Shown: positions 25,728 to 34,216, counted from the first letter of the stretch. The stretch: DNA of 64,000 nt from Verrucomicrobia subdivision 3 bacterium UBA693 (GCA_002298785.1 DBMR01000008.1:72334-136333); one strand, 5' to 3'. The notes: generated by a model not told the origin, from the letters alone. A program made the numbers and translations.

Positions 25728-26003
25728 GCTTGATCCCGCACACCGTCAGGGTGTTGGCCATTCGAACCGGCTGGGTTCGAATGTACGCACGGCTGACGTT
25801 CAGTGTGCCGTGCGTTTATGGAAGCAGACAGTGCTGCAACATCAAGGATTTCCGCATCGCGCCGGAGTTCCGTGATCGGTCAGGTGCCCCGTGTTCATTT
25901 TTTCTTTCAGCAGTTGACCCGTCTATGGGTTCACACTTTACGGTGGGTGCAAGTCATGGCCGTGACGAAATGAGAACACAAACTGAAAACTGTAAAGGTA
26001 ACT
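25728..26003. other. Spacer upstream of the MerR locus
   Basis: This region is non-coding. It contains a palindrome-like TTCGAACCGGCTGGGTTCGAA at about 25762-25782 and the MerR-type promoter described separately. No ORF with family features is present. Confidence 0.45.
25914..25944 (+). promoter_or_regulatory. Candidate MerR-type promoter/operator
   Basis: A -35-like TTGACC (25914-25919) is followed by CGTCTATGGGTTCACACTT, which carries a partial dyad (ACCC, six bases, GGGT), and then TACGGT as a poor -10 at a 19-base spacing. Over-long spacers with an internal dyad are the hallmark of MerR-activated promoters. It lies 60 bases before the 61-aa gene that precedes the merR gene. Confidence 0.5.
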
Positions 26004-26189
26004 ATGAAGAGCAAAGTCAACGTGAAGGATTGGATCGCCATGTATCGAGAAATCGGGCTGGACGAGGCAAAGATGGATCAATGGCATAAGGTGTTTGAAA
26101 CCCGTCATCCGGAGGGGCATCAGAGCTTCCTCGAGTGGCTGGGGTTGCCGCCAAATGAGATTGCTCGCATCCGGGCCGCCAGCAAATAA
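26004..26189 (+). CDS. 61-aa protein homologous to the C-terminal domain of the adjacent MerR regulator
   Basis: This small soluble protein (MKSKVNVKDWIAMYREIGLD and so on) aligns without gaps to the last 50 or so residues of the MerR protein 57 bases downstream. It shares W, the WH..FE pair, P.GHQ.FL..LG and EI.RIR; I count 24 identities over 49 positions by eye. It has AAAGGT at a good distance before its ATG and lies just after a MerR-type promoter, so it is very likely a real gene. It may bind the same ligand as the regulator, or pair with its effector domain and modulate it. No function is known to me. Confidence 0.75.
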   Translation: MKSKVNVKDWIAMYREIGLDEAKMDQWHKVFETRHPEGHQSFLEWLGLPPNEIARIRAASK

Positions 26190-26245
26190 TCGGCGGACAG
26201 CGGGCGGCGGCGCGACGCGCTGCCGCCTCGCTGGCCAGAAGCGTC

Positions 26246-26776
26246 ATGAAGACTTACACGATTTCGGAGCTCGGCCGGGAATTTGGGTTGTCCCGCAGTA
26301 CGCTGCTCTATTATGACCGCATTGGAGTCTTGCCGGCCTCGGGTAGAACTGGATCCGGATATCGCACCTACACCGAACGGGAACGGCGGCGGTTAGAGCG
26401 CGTTCGCTCGTTTCGCGAGGCCGGGCTGACTTTGAAGGATATCCGGGCGGTATTGGCATCCGGAGGCAGGCCGGGAGCGAAGTTGCTGGAAAGGCGGATG
26501 CGGGAAGCCGGAGAGAACCTGCGGGGTTTGCGGAACCAACAGCGGTTACTGGCGGGGATGCTGAATCGGATCGCCGCGGGAGCGCCTCCTCCCGCCGTGG
26601 ATAAGAAGTTATGGGTGGAGATGCTGCGGTCGGCCGGGATGGATGACCAGGCCATGAATCGCTGGCATACGGAGTTCGAGCGGCGCGCGCCGCAGGGGCA
26701 CCAGGATTTCCTGGCCTCGCTCGGGATTTCCGAGGGCGAAATAGTCAGAATTCGGCAGTGGAGCCGTAAGAATTGA
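26246..26776 (+). CDS. MerR-family transcriptional regulator
   Basis: This 176-aa protein has an N-terminal MerR winged helix (YTISELGREFGLSRSTLLYY, then DRIGVLPASGRTGSGYR), a dimerisation helix (about 75-110) and an effector domain (about 120-173). The effector domain contains NRWHTEFERRAPQGHQDFL, then LGISEGEIVRIR. It lacks the Cys residues of metal-sensing MerR proteins, so the signal is probably organic or a protein partner. The effector domain is duplicated as the small protein just upstream. It probably controls its own operon from the candidate operator at 25914. Confidence 0.88.
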   Translation: MKTYTISELGREFGLSRSTLLYYDRIGVLPASGRTGSGYRTYTERERRRLERVRSFREAGLTLKDIRAVLASGGRPGAKLLERRMREAGENLRGLRNQQRLLAGMLNRIAAGAPPPAVDKKLWVEMLRSAGMDDQAMNRWHTEFERRAPQGHQDFLASLGISEGEIVRIRQWSRKN

Positions 26777-26828
26777 GGATCGGCTTGGGCTGAATCCGGG
26801 AACTGAATTCCGAGCCGCGCGTGCTTAG

Positions 26829-26947
26829 CAGGCTGTTGAAAAACTCCCGGGACGCCGCGTGGGGGCACGCGGCCTACAGGATTTGCTCGGAATTCGGTAT
26901 GCCTTGTAGGCCCGGTGACCTCACCGGGCGTGTTTTTCAACAGCCTG
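26829..26947. repeat. Palindromic MITE/REP-like element, 119 bp
   Basis: Exact 16-base terminal inverted repeats, CAGGCTGTTGAAAAAC (26829-26844) and its complement (26932-26947), enclose two perfect hairpins. One is GCCGCGTG-GGGG-CACGCGGC at 26854-26873 and the other CCCGGTGA-CC-TCACCGGG at 26911-26928. A third pair, GGCCTACA/TGTAGGCC, lies at 26871-26878 and 26905-26912. It separates convergent genes, and the FKBP stop codon directly abuts its right end. It could terminate both genes, but its organised ends suggest a mobile non-autonomous element. Confidence 0.7.
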
Positions 26948-27265
26948 TTAGCTGATCGAGAGCAGTTCCACTTCGAAAATCAGGGTGGCTTTGGGTGGGA
27001 TCGCCCCGGGGTAGCCGTCTTCCCCATAAGCCAGCTCGGGAGGAATGGTCAGGCGTGCTTTATCCCCGACGCACATCGTTGCGACTCCTTGATCCCAGCC
27101 CTGGATCACCTGGCCGGTGCCCAGCACGAAAGCGAAAGGTTCATCCCGATCCACCGAACTATCGAACTTGGTGCCGTCCGTCAGCCAGCCGGAGTAGTGG
27201 ACAGTCACGGTATCGCCCCGTTTCGGCGAAGCGCCGGTTCCTGAGGTTAATTTTTCGATTTTCAT
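26948..27265 (-). CDS. FKBP-type peptidyl-prolyl cis-trans isomerase
   Basis: This 105-aa single FKBP domain has VHYSGWLTDGTKFDSSVDR, GQVIQGWDQGVATM and IPPELAYGEDGYPG, which contain the expected active-site residues. No signal peptide is present if the ATG at 27265 is used; the frame extends upstream to 27343 with non-conserved sequence. It catalyses proline isomerisation during protein folding in the cytoplasm. Its stop codon lies at the very edge of the palindromic element at 26829-26947, which probably inserted close to the original gene end. Confidence 0.92.
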   Translation of the reverse strand: MKIEKLTSGTGASPKRGDTVTVHYSGWLTDGTKFDSSVDRDEPFAFVLGTGQVIQGWDQGVATMCVGDKARLTIPPELAYGEDGYPGAIPPKATLIFEVELLSIS

Positions 27266-27627
27266 GTTAATGGTCGAATGGTCAGTGCAGTGCTTTCCGC
27301 TGCGGCGCCATTTGCGCTGGCCGGCACTTACGGTTTGGAGCACGCCGGCAATATGGCAGGATCGGCGCCAACCGCCATTTTTATTCTTTGGCTGAAATTC
27401 CCGCGAGCTGGGAAAAGTACGATTGACACTGGAGACCGGGGTGAAAATATGTCATATTACAGGGAAGGAACATTAAGTCTCTGCTCCTGGCGCCGGGGCT
27501 GGCGGTTGAAGCGGCCACGGGCGTGGAGTCCCGACCGGCAAACGGCGGGTGCCGGCTGGTGTGGTTGGACGTTATCCCGCAGACTGTGCAGTTGTGCGGA
27601 AACCTAGGGTGATGGAGTGATCGTCGT
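27266..27627. other. Divergent promoter region between FKBP and universal stress protein genes
   Basis: These 362 bases have no convincing gene. They should hold the promoters of both divergent genes. The best candidate for the stress-protein gene is at 27423-27451. The stretch 27452-27627 would then be an untranslated leader of about 175 bases, in which I see no known riboswitch. Confidence 0.45.
27423..27451 (+). promoter_or_regulatory. Candidate sigma70-type promoter for the universal stress protein gene
   Basis: TTGACA (27423-27428) is a consensus -35. After 17 bases comes AATATG (27446-27451), or TATGTC two bases later, as a weak -10. The local drop in GC (GAAAATATGTCATATTAC) supports a promoter. 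Confidence 0.4.
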
Positions 27628-28200
27628 ATGAAACTCAAACCGGCCCACAAGGAAGGCAAAGTCCTGGTTGAACTGGGACCACAAGATGAAGCGCTGTTCA
27701 AGCCGCTGCCGTTTCAAGTTCGGCGCATCCTGGTGCCGATGGACTTTTCGGAAACGGCCAAGAAAGCCCTGCAATACGCGGTACCATTCGCGTCGGCGTT
27801 TAACGCGGAGTTGATGGTGGTGCATGTCATGCAGCCGTTCAGCTTGCCTGCGGAGTTGGGCTACATTCCACCCGAAGCCGCCGAGACGCAGGAGGAGCTC
27901 AAGCAAACCGCCGAGGAAGAATTGGGCAAACTTTGCGCCCAGGAGATCGGCGTCCGCAGCCAGTTCCAGGTGCAGGTGCGGGAAGGCGTGGCCTGGCAGG
28001 AGGTGGTTTTGGCCGCGGGCGATTGTGAAGCGGACCTCATCATTCTCGCCACGCACGGGCGCACTGGTTTGCAGCATGTGCTGCTGGGCAGTGTGGCCGA
28101 GCGGGTGGTGCGGCACGCGCCTTGTCCCGTGCTCGTCGTCCGCGAACGGGAACGGGACTTCATCGCCACCCCGGGTCAAACCGGTGCACCTTCGGCGTGA
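27628..28200 (+). CDS. Universal stress protein (UspA family)
   Basis: This 190-aa protein has one Usp domain: VRRILVPMDFSETAKKAL at the start and the nucleotide-binding ATHGRTGLQHVLLGSVAE near the end, matching G-2x-G-9x-G-S. ATP-binding Usp proteins help survival under starvation or stress. There is an N-terminal extension of about 28 residues (KLKPAHKEGKVLVELGPQDE) of unknown role. The last codons overlap the GTG of the pcm gene (GTGA), so stress response and protein repair are coupled. Confidence 0.9.
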   Translation: MKLKPAHKEGKVLVELGPQDEALFKPLPFQVRRILVPMDFSETAKKALQYAVPFASAFNAELMVVHVMQPFSLPAELGYIPPEAAETQEELKQTAEEELGKLCAQEIGVRSQFQVQVREGVAWQEVVLAAGDCEADLIILATHGRTGLQHVLLGSVAERVVRHAPCPVLVVRERERDFIATPGQTGAPSA

Positions 28201-28826
28201 TCGCCACTCAATTCACCGGACCGGGGCGCAATATCACCAGCACCCGGGTGCTGGCGGCGATGGATAAAGTGCCGCGGCACGAGTTCGTGCCGGAACGTCT
28301 GCGCTCCGCGGCGTATGAGGATTATCCGCTGCCGATTGGCTGCGGGCAGACCATTTCCCAGCCTTACATCGTCGCGTTCATGACCGAACAGTTGGAGTTG
28401 CACTCCAAAGACCGGGTGCTGGAAATCGGCACCGGGTCGGGTTACCAGGCGGCGGTGCTCGCCGAACTGGCGGGGGAGGTTTTCTCCATCGAGATTTTGT
28501 CGGAGCTGGCCGAGCGTGCCGCGAACGACCTTGCCCGCCTGGGGTATGCAAATGTTCACGTGCGCACTGGCGACGGCTACTATGGTTGGCCCGAGCACGC
28601 CCCTTTTGACGCCATCATCGTCACCTGCGCGCCGGAAGTGGTGCCGGGGCCGCTTGCCGAACAACTTGGCGAGGATGGCCGGATGATCATCCCGATCGGG
28701 CCCAGCGGCTGTCAGGAATTGGTGCTGCTGCACAAATACAAGGGCCAACTGGAACGGCGATCGGTTCTGCCCGTCCGTTTCGTGCCGATGACGGGTCAGG
28801 CAGAGTGGTCGGACAACCTGCCGTAG
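28197..28826 (+). CDS. pcm: Protein-L-isoaspartate O-methyltransferase
   Basis: About 209 aa. ISQPYIVAFMTEQL, VLEIGTGSGYQAAVLAEL and the tail RFVPMTGQAEWSDNLP are characteristic of Pcm. It methylates isoaspartyl residues in aged proteins so that they can revert to Asp. The ATG-initiated frame from 28122 lies inside the upstream gene. The GTG at 28197, which overlaps the usp stop, is the natural start and gives the usual family length. It converges on the fucosidase gene. Confidence 0.92.
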   Translation: MIATQFTGPGRNITSTRVLAAMDKVPRHEFVPERLRSAAYEDYPLPIGCGQTISQPYIVAFMTEQLELHSKDRVLEIGTGSGYQAAVLAELAGEVFSIEILSELAERAANDLARLGYANVHVRTGDGYYGWPEHAPFDAIIVTCAPEVVPGPLAEQLGEDGRMIIPIGPSGCQELVLLHKYKGQLERRSVLPVRFVPMTGQAEWSDNLP

Positions 28827-28888
28827 GCATCCATTGCGCCGATCGAACCCGGCACCCGGTTTCGATGATTCCCATAGGGTCCGCCGAT

Positions 28889-30859
28889 TTAGTCCGCCTT
28901 TGTAAGTTTAAGATAGCGAAGGTTCATCGGTTTCCAGCTCGCCGCGTCCTTCGGGCGGATGGCAATGACCAGGTCGCCGGGCTGTTTGATCTCGATTTGG
29001 CCGAGGCTGACCTCCTTGAAGTTCTCCCAGCCACCGGTCTGCCCGCCCTGGCCGGTGAGGCGCTGCCCGGCGACTTCGATGACGAACTCGGAAGGGCTGG
29101 AGGGTGACGCGGAGCTCGCGCTCACTTTGTAGACGCCGGCCTGGGGAAAGCGCGCCGTCCATGAGGCCCACTCACCGGCCTTATCCCAGAAGGCAATATT
29201 GGGCTGACCATCGCGTTCCTCGGTGCCGATCTGGTCCCCGTGCAGTTCGGCGTCGTCCGCAAGCAGACGCAAGTTGCCCTGTGCGTCCGGCGCGGGCGCT
29301 AACTTGGAAGCGGTGGCAAACGGAATATTTTTTAGATTGGTCCCGGTGATCTTAAGCGCGGCGGTGAATTCGGAGACTTTCTTCTCCGGGAGTTTGACGA
29401 CGAGGCCTTCCGGCGTTTGGTGCCATTGAACCTTCCCTTTATAACCAAGCGAACTGACGCTCTTGAGGTTATTGACCTTGGCCCCGGGCGGTTTGGCGAG
29501 TGACCGAATGAGGAGTTGTCCGTCCTCCGGCCAGCCAAGGGCGATGGCGTACAGGGTTGCGCCGCGCGTGGTGAACCGGATTTCTTTCGCGCTGTATTTA
29601 AAGTCTTCTTTGAAGGCGCCGCCCTTTACCTTCACAGCGCTTTCGCCGTACACCATCCAGGGGCGCGAGCCAAAGATGGCTTCGCCGTGGATGGCGTTCC
29701 ACTCCGCCAACTGTCCCAGCATGGTTTCGACTTCGGGATCGAGCGAGCCGTCGGGGCGCTGGACGACGTTCAGCAGCAAGTTGCCGTTCTTGCTGACATT
29801 ATCGACCAGCATGTGAATGACCCAACTTACGGGTCGGAACTTCCAGTCCCGATTGTAATACCAATCCCCGATCGAGGTATCGGTCTGCCAGGGGTAGGGA
29901 TCGATTTTGGGCATGATGCCGCGTTCGAGATCCTCGATCCAGCGGCCATCGGATTTTTGTTTGCAGTTGTAAACGGCCTCAGTCTTTCCGCCATGGCGAG
30001 TGGCGTCCTGGTTGTAGAGGTGGGCAATCATGCTTAACCCGGCCACATTGCCGAACGGGACGCCGCCATCGGTATACAGCAGGTCGGGGTGGTAGTTATC
30101 CACCAGTTCTTTGATTTCGTTGAACCATTGCTGGTGCCATTTGGGGTTCTTGCTGTACCAGCCAGTGTCGCCGGGTTCAGCCGGGAAGTGGTAGAGGTCC
30201 CCGTTGGCGGGATTGGCGCCGTCGTACGGCACTCCGGCTTTCGGCCCGTCTTTGTCGGAGCGGTGGCTGCTTTGAAACCAGGTGAAGCTGGCGCCTAAAT
30301 GTTCTGAGACCCCGAAGCGCAACCCATATTTGCGGGCGGCCTTCTGCCAATCCCCGACGACATCGCGTTTCGGACCCATGTTCGCGGCGTTCCAGCGATG
30401 GAGCTTCGAGTTCCAAAGAAAGAAATTGTCGTGGTGCGACCCCATGCTGACGAAGTATTTGGCTCCGGCGGCTTTATAGAGCCGCATCAGCCGGTCTGGA
30501 TCCCACTTTTCCGCTTTCCACAACGGGATGATGTCTTTGTAACCGAATTCGGACGGATGGCCGTAATGGTTGGTATGATAGGTGTAGTGCTTATTCCCGG
30601 GCTCATACATTCCGCGAGCATACCAATCGCCGTCCATGGGCACCGCTTGTGGTCCCCAATGCGCCCAGATCCCGAATTTGGCGTCCCGAAACCAATCCGG
30701 ACAGGAGTAGTTGGTCAGCGACTCCATCGTCGGCTGGAACCGTCCCGGAGCGATGGGCAGGTTTAAATCCGGGCCGGGAGACTGGGCCGCGGCTGTGGCT
30801 AACGTCGAGATGCCAGCCAGGCAGACCAGGAGCAGATGCTTGAATTCGAGAGATTTCAT
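28889..30859 (-). CDS. Secreted alpha-L-fucosidase (GH29) with C-terminal carbohydrate-binding-like domain
   Basis: About 656 aa. It starts with a signal peptide (FKHLLLVCLAGISTLATAAA). The GH29 catalytic domain follows, with WFRDAKFGIWAHWGPQAVP, SMGSHHDNFFLWNSKLHRW and the nucleophile Asp in PDLLYTDGG. After about residue 480 come a beta-sandwich typical of GH29 and a further domain (EWASWTARFPQAGVYKVSAS and so on) resembling a CBM6-type module. It removes fucose from glycans outside the cytoplasm, in line with the polysaccharide-degrading lifestyle of the phylum. The ATG at 30859 is chosen for the signal peptide; the frame continues to 31138 without conserved sequence. Confidence 0.9.
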   Translation of the reverse strand: MKSLEFKHLLLVCLAGISTLATAAAQSPGPDLNLPIAPGRFQPTMESLTNYSCPDWFRDAKFGIWAHWGPQAVPMDGDWYARGMYEPGNKHYTYHTNHYGHPSEFGYKDIIPLWKAEKWDPDRLMRLYKAAGAKYFVSMGSHHDNFFLWNSKLHRWNAANMGPKRDVVGDWQKAARKYGLRFGVSEHLGASFTWFQSSHRSDKDGPKAGVPYDGANPANGDLYHFPAEPGDTGWYSKNPKWHQQWFNEIKELVDNYHPDLLYTDGGVPFGNVAGLSMIAHLYNQDATRHGGKTEAVYNCKQKSDGRWIEDLERGIMPKIDPYPWQTDTSIGDWYYNRDWKFRPVSWVIHMLVDNVSKNGNLLLNVVQRPDGSLDPEVETMLGQLAEWNAIHGEAIFGSRPWMVYGESAVKVKGGAFKEDFKYSAKEIRFTTRGATLYAIALGWPEDGQLLIRSLAKPPGAKVNNLKSVSSLGYKGKVQWHQTPEGLVVKLPEKKVSEFTAALKITGTNLKNIPFATASKLAPAPDAQGNLRLLADDAELHGDQIGTEERDGQPNIAFWDKAGEWASWTARFPQAGVYKVSASSASPSSPSEFVIEVAGQRLTGQGGQTGGWENFKEVSLGQIEIKQPGDLVIAIRPKDAASWKPMNLRYLKLTKAD

Positions 30860-31104
30860 AAAATTATGTTCTTCGCCGGTGTGATAACACCACAGGCTGA
30901 ATCGGCGCCAGAGTAGCGAAGGCCGAAAATTCTGGCGATGCTCAATTTTTGGTCGGGAAACCCCGGAACACAGGGTGCCTTCGCTTGCATTTCCGGGTTT
31001 TGGTGATAACGATTGGAGAACCACTTCCTTACCAGCGCGGCTGAAACCTCGCGTGAACCAACGGTCGGGAAAGTGGCCAATAATCACGGCATACCAAAGG
31101 TAAT

Positions 31105-32094
31105 ATGAAACTGAGGACAGCAGCGATTTTGTTGGCATTGGGGCTGATGCGGGGTTTGGCGGAGGAGAGTTCGACCCCGACGATATTTGTGGCGCCGCTC
31201 GACGGTGATCTGAGCCAGATCCAGGGCTGGCAACCGGCGCTGGGCGAAGGTCTCGCCGAGATGCTAATCACCGAGTTAACAAAGCTTAATAAGTTCCAGG
31301 TGCTGGAATCCACCGCCCTGGGAAATCTCAAAGAAGAAATCAAGCTGGGGGACGAAGGGTACGTCGCGAAAGACGAAAAGGTGGAGAAAGGCGGGTTCTC
31401 GGGCGCGGACTTCATGTTTCGGGGGAAGGTCACCCGGTTTGGCGCGAAATCCCAGGGAGTGAATCTTGAAGGGGTGGTTCCGGGAAGTTTGGGGGGGCTG
31501 GGGTTGAAGAAATCGAAATCCGACGTGCGGATCGACTGGCGGATTGTGGACGCCTTTAACCGCAAAGTGGTCACGAGCGGTCAAGCGGTGGGTGAGGAGT
31601 CCGGGGTCGGGTTCAACGTGGGCGTGGGCATCAATGGACGGGGCGGCGGCATCGGTTTTGACAACAAGGAATTCATGAACAGCGCCCTGGGCAAGGCTAC
31701 GGTGAAAGCGATCAATGCGATCATGGCTGACGTTTCCAAGGCGTCGGTGCCGGTGTCGGGTCGCCGGCAGGCGAAAGACAAGGTGGCCCAACAAGAGGAG
31801 GCCGGGGCCAGTGCCGCCGCGGCGGCGCTCAAGAAAGCGCCGGGCAAGGTGCTGGCCGTGCCGGCGAAAGGGGTCTTGATCGTCTCGCTGGGCAGCCAGC
31901 AGGGATTCAAGAATGGGGACAAGCTGCACCTGTACGAAGCGGTCGATACGAAGGACGAAAAAGGGGAAGTGGTTTTTACCGAAGAAAAGCTGGTGGGCGA
32001 GATTACCCTGGAAAGTGTCCAGGCGGACCGCAGCAAGGCTTCCTATGCGGGGACGGCGGAGGTGAAATCCGGCTGGATCGTCAAAGCGGAGTGA
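31105..32094 (+). CDS. CsgG-like exported protein
   Basis: This 329-aa protein has an N-terminal signal peptide (TAAILLALGLMRGLAEE). A CsgG/LpoB-type domain follows: IFVAPLDGDLSQIQGWQ, GLAEMLITELTKLNKFQVLE and DFMFRGKVTRFG, then VRIDWRIVDAFNRKVVTSGQ. No lipobox Cys is evident at the cleavage site, unlike true CsgG. After an Ala-rich linker (about 230-250), a C-terminal domain with VLIVSLGSQQGFKNGDKLHL resembles a FlgT/CsgG-associated beta domain. The likely role is an envelope assembly or secretion accessory factor; no curli genes are nearby. An AAAGG ribosome site lies five bases upstream of the ATG. Confidence 0.75.
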   Translation: MKLRTAAILLALGLMRGLAEESSTPTIFVAPLDGDLSQIQGWQPALGEGLAEMLITELTKLNKFQVLESTALGNLKEEIKLGDEGYVAKDEKVEKGGFSGADFMFRGKVTRFGAKSQGVNLEGVVPGSLGGLGLKKSKSDVRIDWRIVDAFNRKVVTSGQAVGEESGVGFNVGVGINGRGGGIGFDNKEFMNSALGKATVKAINAIMADVSKASVPVSGRRQAKDKVAQQEEAGASAAAAALKKAPGKVLAVPAKGVLIVSLGSQQGFKNGDKLHLYEAVDTKDEKGEVVFTEEKLVGEITLESVQADRSKASYAGTAEVKSGWIVKAE

Positions 32095-32223
32095 GGCAGG
32101 CCGGGTCGGCGTGCGAGTGGTCTCGATCACCGGTGCGGCGCGTGTTGGGGCGTTAAGAGCAACGCTTTCTTCCCGTGCGGGGTTGGCAATCCATGCGCGA
32201 CACCGTATGCTGGCGCGCGTCAT

Positions 32224-33345
32224 ATGGCCAAAGCGAAAAAGACCAACACCAGTAACGAAACCGCCAACAGCGCGAAGGCGCAAACCCCCGCGGCCTTGGG
32301 TTATGCGATGCCCGCCGAATGGGAGCGCCACGAAGCGACCTGGCTGGGCTGGCCTCATAATGAAACGGATTGGCCGGGGAAGATCGACACCATCCGCTGG
32401 GTTTACGGCGAGATGGTCCGCAAGCTTTCGGCCGGAGAAATCGTCCGCATCCTGATCGACAATCGCGCTGAAGAGAAGCGCGCGCGGGACTATCTCCGGA
32501 AGTCGGGTGTGGATCTGGCGCGCGTGGAATTTGTAACGCATCCCACCAATCGCGGATGGACCCGGGATAGCGGTCCAATTTTTGTGCGGCAAGGCTCGAG
32601 TCCGAAGGGGCGGACGGCGATCGTGCATTTTCATTTCAATGCCTGGGCCAAATACGACGATTGGCAAAAGGATCGCAAGGTGCCGGAGACCGCGGCGAAG
32701 CGACTTGGGAAGCAATTGTTCAACGCCGAATATGCCGGGCGCGATTTTGTGGTGGAAGGTGGCGGCATCGAGGTGAATGGCCGCGGCACCCTGCTGACCA
32801 CGGAGGAGTGCTATCTCGATCCCAAGGTCCAGGTGCGCAACCCGGGCCTGGGCCGGCGGGAAATCGACGAGACCCTCAAGACATACCTGGGGCAGAAGAA
32901 TATCCTTTGGCTCGTCGCCGGGCCGGTGGGTGACGATACTCACGGTCACATCGATGACATCTGCCGGTTTGTAAACCCTACCACCGTGGTGCTTATCAAA
33001 GAAACCAATCGCCGCGATCCGAACTACAAGCCTCTGTCCGAGAACTGGGAGCGCATCCAGGAACTGCGGCTCGAAGACGGTTCCAAGCCCGAGGTGATTG
33101 CGTTGCCGATGCCGGCGCCGCTGTTTTTTGACGGCTACCGCCTCCCGGCCAGCTACGCGAATTTCTACATCTCGAACGCGGCTGTGATTGTGCCCACGTT
33201 CAACGACCCGAACGACCGGGTGGCGCTCGGGATTTTAGGCGAGTTGTTCAAGGACCGTCCGGTGGTGGGGATTCACGCCGTGGATCTGGTCTTGGGATTT
33301 GGCTCGCTGCATTGCCTGACGCAACAGCAGCCGGCGGGACGGTAA
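32224..33345 (+). CDS. aguA: Agmatine deiminase
   Basis: This 373-aa enzyme of the peptidylarginine deiminase superfamily has MPAEWERHEATWLGWPHNE, NRGWTRDSGPIFV, GGGIEVNGRGTLLTTEECYL, DDTHGHIDDICRFV and the catalytic Cys near the end (GSLHCLTQQ). It converts agmatine to N-carbamoylputrescine in polyamine synthesis. An N-terminal Lys/Asn/Ala-rich tail of about 20 residues precedes the domain. No N-carbamoylputrescine amidohydrolase gene is adjacent. Transcription stands alone, and the following gene converges. Confidence 0.92.
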   Translation: MAKAKKTNTSNETANSAKAQTPAALGYAMPAEWERHEATWLGWPHNETDWPGKIDTIRWVYGEMVRKLSAGEIVRILIDNRAEEKRARDYLRKSGVDLARVEFVTHPTNRGWTRDSGPIFVRQGSSPKGRTAIVHFHFNAWAKYDDWQKDRKVPETAAKRLGKQLFNAEYAGRDFVVEGGGIEVNGRGTLLTTEECYLDPKVQVRNPGLGRREIDETLKTYLGQKNILWLVAGPVGDDTHGHIDDICRFVNPTTVVLIKETNRRDPNYKPLSENWERIQELRLEDGSKPEVIALPMPAPLFFDGYRLPASYANFYISNAAVIVPTFNDPNDRVALGILGELFKDRPVVGIHAVDLVLGFGSLHCLTQQQPAGR

Positions 33346-33393
33346 TTAAGAGCTCCGCTTGAGTGCGGGAGTGAAGCCCGCGTCGCTCCACGC

Positions 33394-34140
33394 TTAAGAG
33401 ATCGGTTCGCCGGTCTTTTCCATCGCCGCCAACAGGGAGGTTTGACGGGTGTCCGCTTTCCGGATCGGCGCGATGCGCAGCATCACGGGCAGCAGGCCGC
33501 CATCGGTGTGAATAAGCCGGGTTTGCCGCACCAGGCCGGGCTTGCCGCTGTCCACGAAATTGCGCACCGCCTGCCAGAGTTCCTGCGCCTCCGAGGAAGG
33601 GACCAATTCGGAGAGACTTTTGTCGGGCAAAATGCCAGGCGCCCAGCCCAGTGAATTGCACCACAACGCATTGGCGCGCACCACGCGGCCGGTTAGAGCA
33701 TCGAGTTCCGCCAATCCCACGGGCGCCTGCTCGAAAAGGCGCCGGAAATCCGCTTCACTGGCTTTGCGGCGTCGGGCCTCGGCCAGGGCCGCCAATTCCC
33801 GCAAACTGGCGGCCTGCTCCGACTTGGCAAACCACACGACCGCGAGGCCGATGACGACATAGGTCAGGCTGGTTATCCAATGGTAGGCGCCTTCGATGCT
33901 GAGGGAATGGCGTGGTTCCTCGAAGAACCAGTTCGCCACGAACCAGCCCAGCAGCACCGTCAGGGCCGTGGAGCGAATGTCCAGCGTCCACGCCGCCACG
34001 ATGGACGCGATAATGAAGAAGGTGTACGGCACGCGCTCGCCGACCACCGGGTCGATGAGCGTGCGTATCAGCCAGGCCACGATCACGAGACCGATGGCGG
34101 CCCAGATTTGCCGCAAACGATAGAAGAAGTAACCTTTCAC
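33394..34140 (-). CDS. Membrane PAS-domain protein with KdpD-like DUF4118 region, no output domain
   Basis: The 248 residues start with three or four helices of the DUF4118 type found in KdpD (IWAAIGLVIVAWLIRTLIDP, TFFIIASIVAAWTLDIR, ALTVLLGWFVANWFFEEP). A short coiled coil rich in Ala/Glu/Arg and a PAS domain follow (DFRRLFEQAPVGLAELDA, then RVVRANALWCNSLGW and LLPVMLRIAPIRKAD). The protein ends shortly after the PAS domain, so no histidine kinase, GGDEF or other output is present. Either the gene is a truncated kinase that kept an open frame, or it senses a signal and acts through partners. Confidence 0.8.
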   Translation of the reverse strand: MKGYFFYRLRQIWAAIGLVIVAWLIRTLIDPVVGERVPYTFFIIASIVAAWTLDIRSTALTVLLGWFVANWFFEEPRHSLSIEGAYHWITSLTYVVIGLAVVWFAKSEQAASLRELAALAEARRRKASEADFRRLFEQAPVGLAELDALTGRVVRANALWCNSLGWAPGILPDKSLSELVPSSEAQELWQAVRNFVDSGKPGLVRQTRLIHTDGGLLPVMLRIAPIRKADTRQTSLLAAMEKTGEPIS

Positions 34141-34216
34141 CTCGCTAATAGTTGTAATTAATCATGTATTAAGGCTCAGATCTGTAAAGCTTAAAGGTCC
34201 TCAACCCAACCTCTCT

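Noticed and set aside
31276..32949. 557-aa minus-strand frame spanning the CsgG-like and agmatine deiminase genes
   Set aside because: It crosses two genes with intact + strand domains and has no motif of its own.
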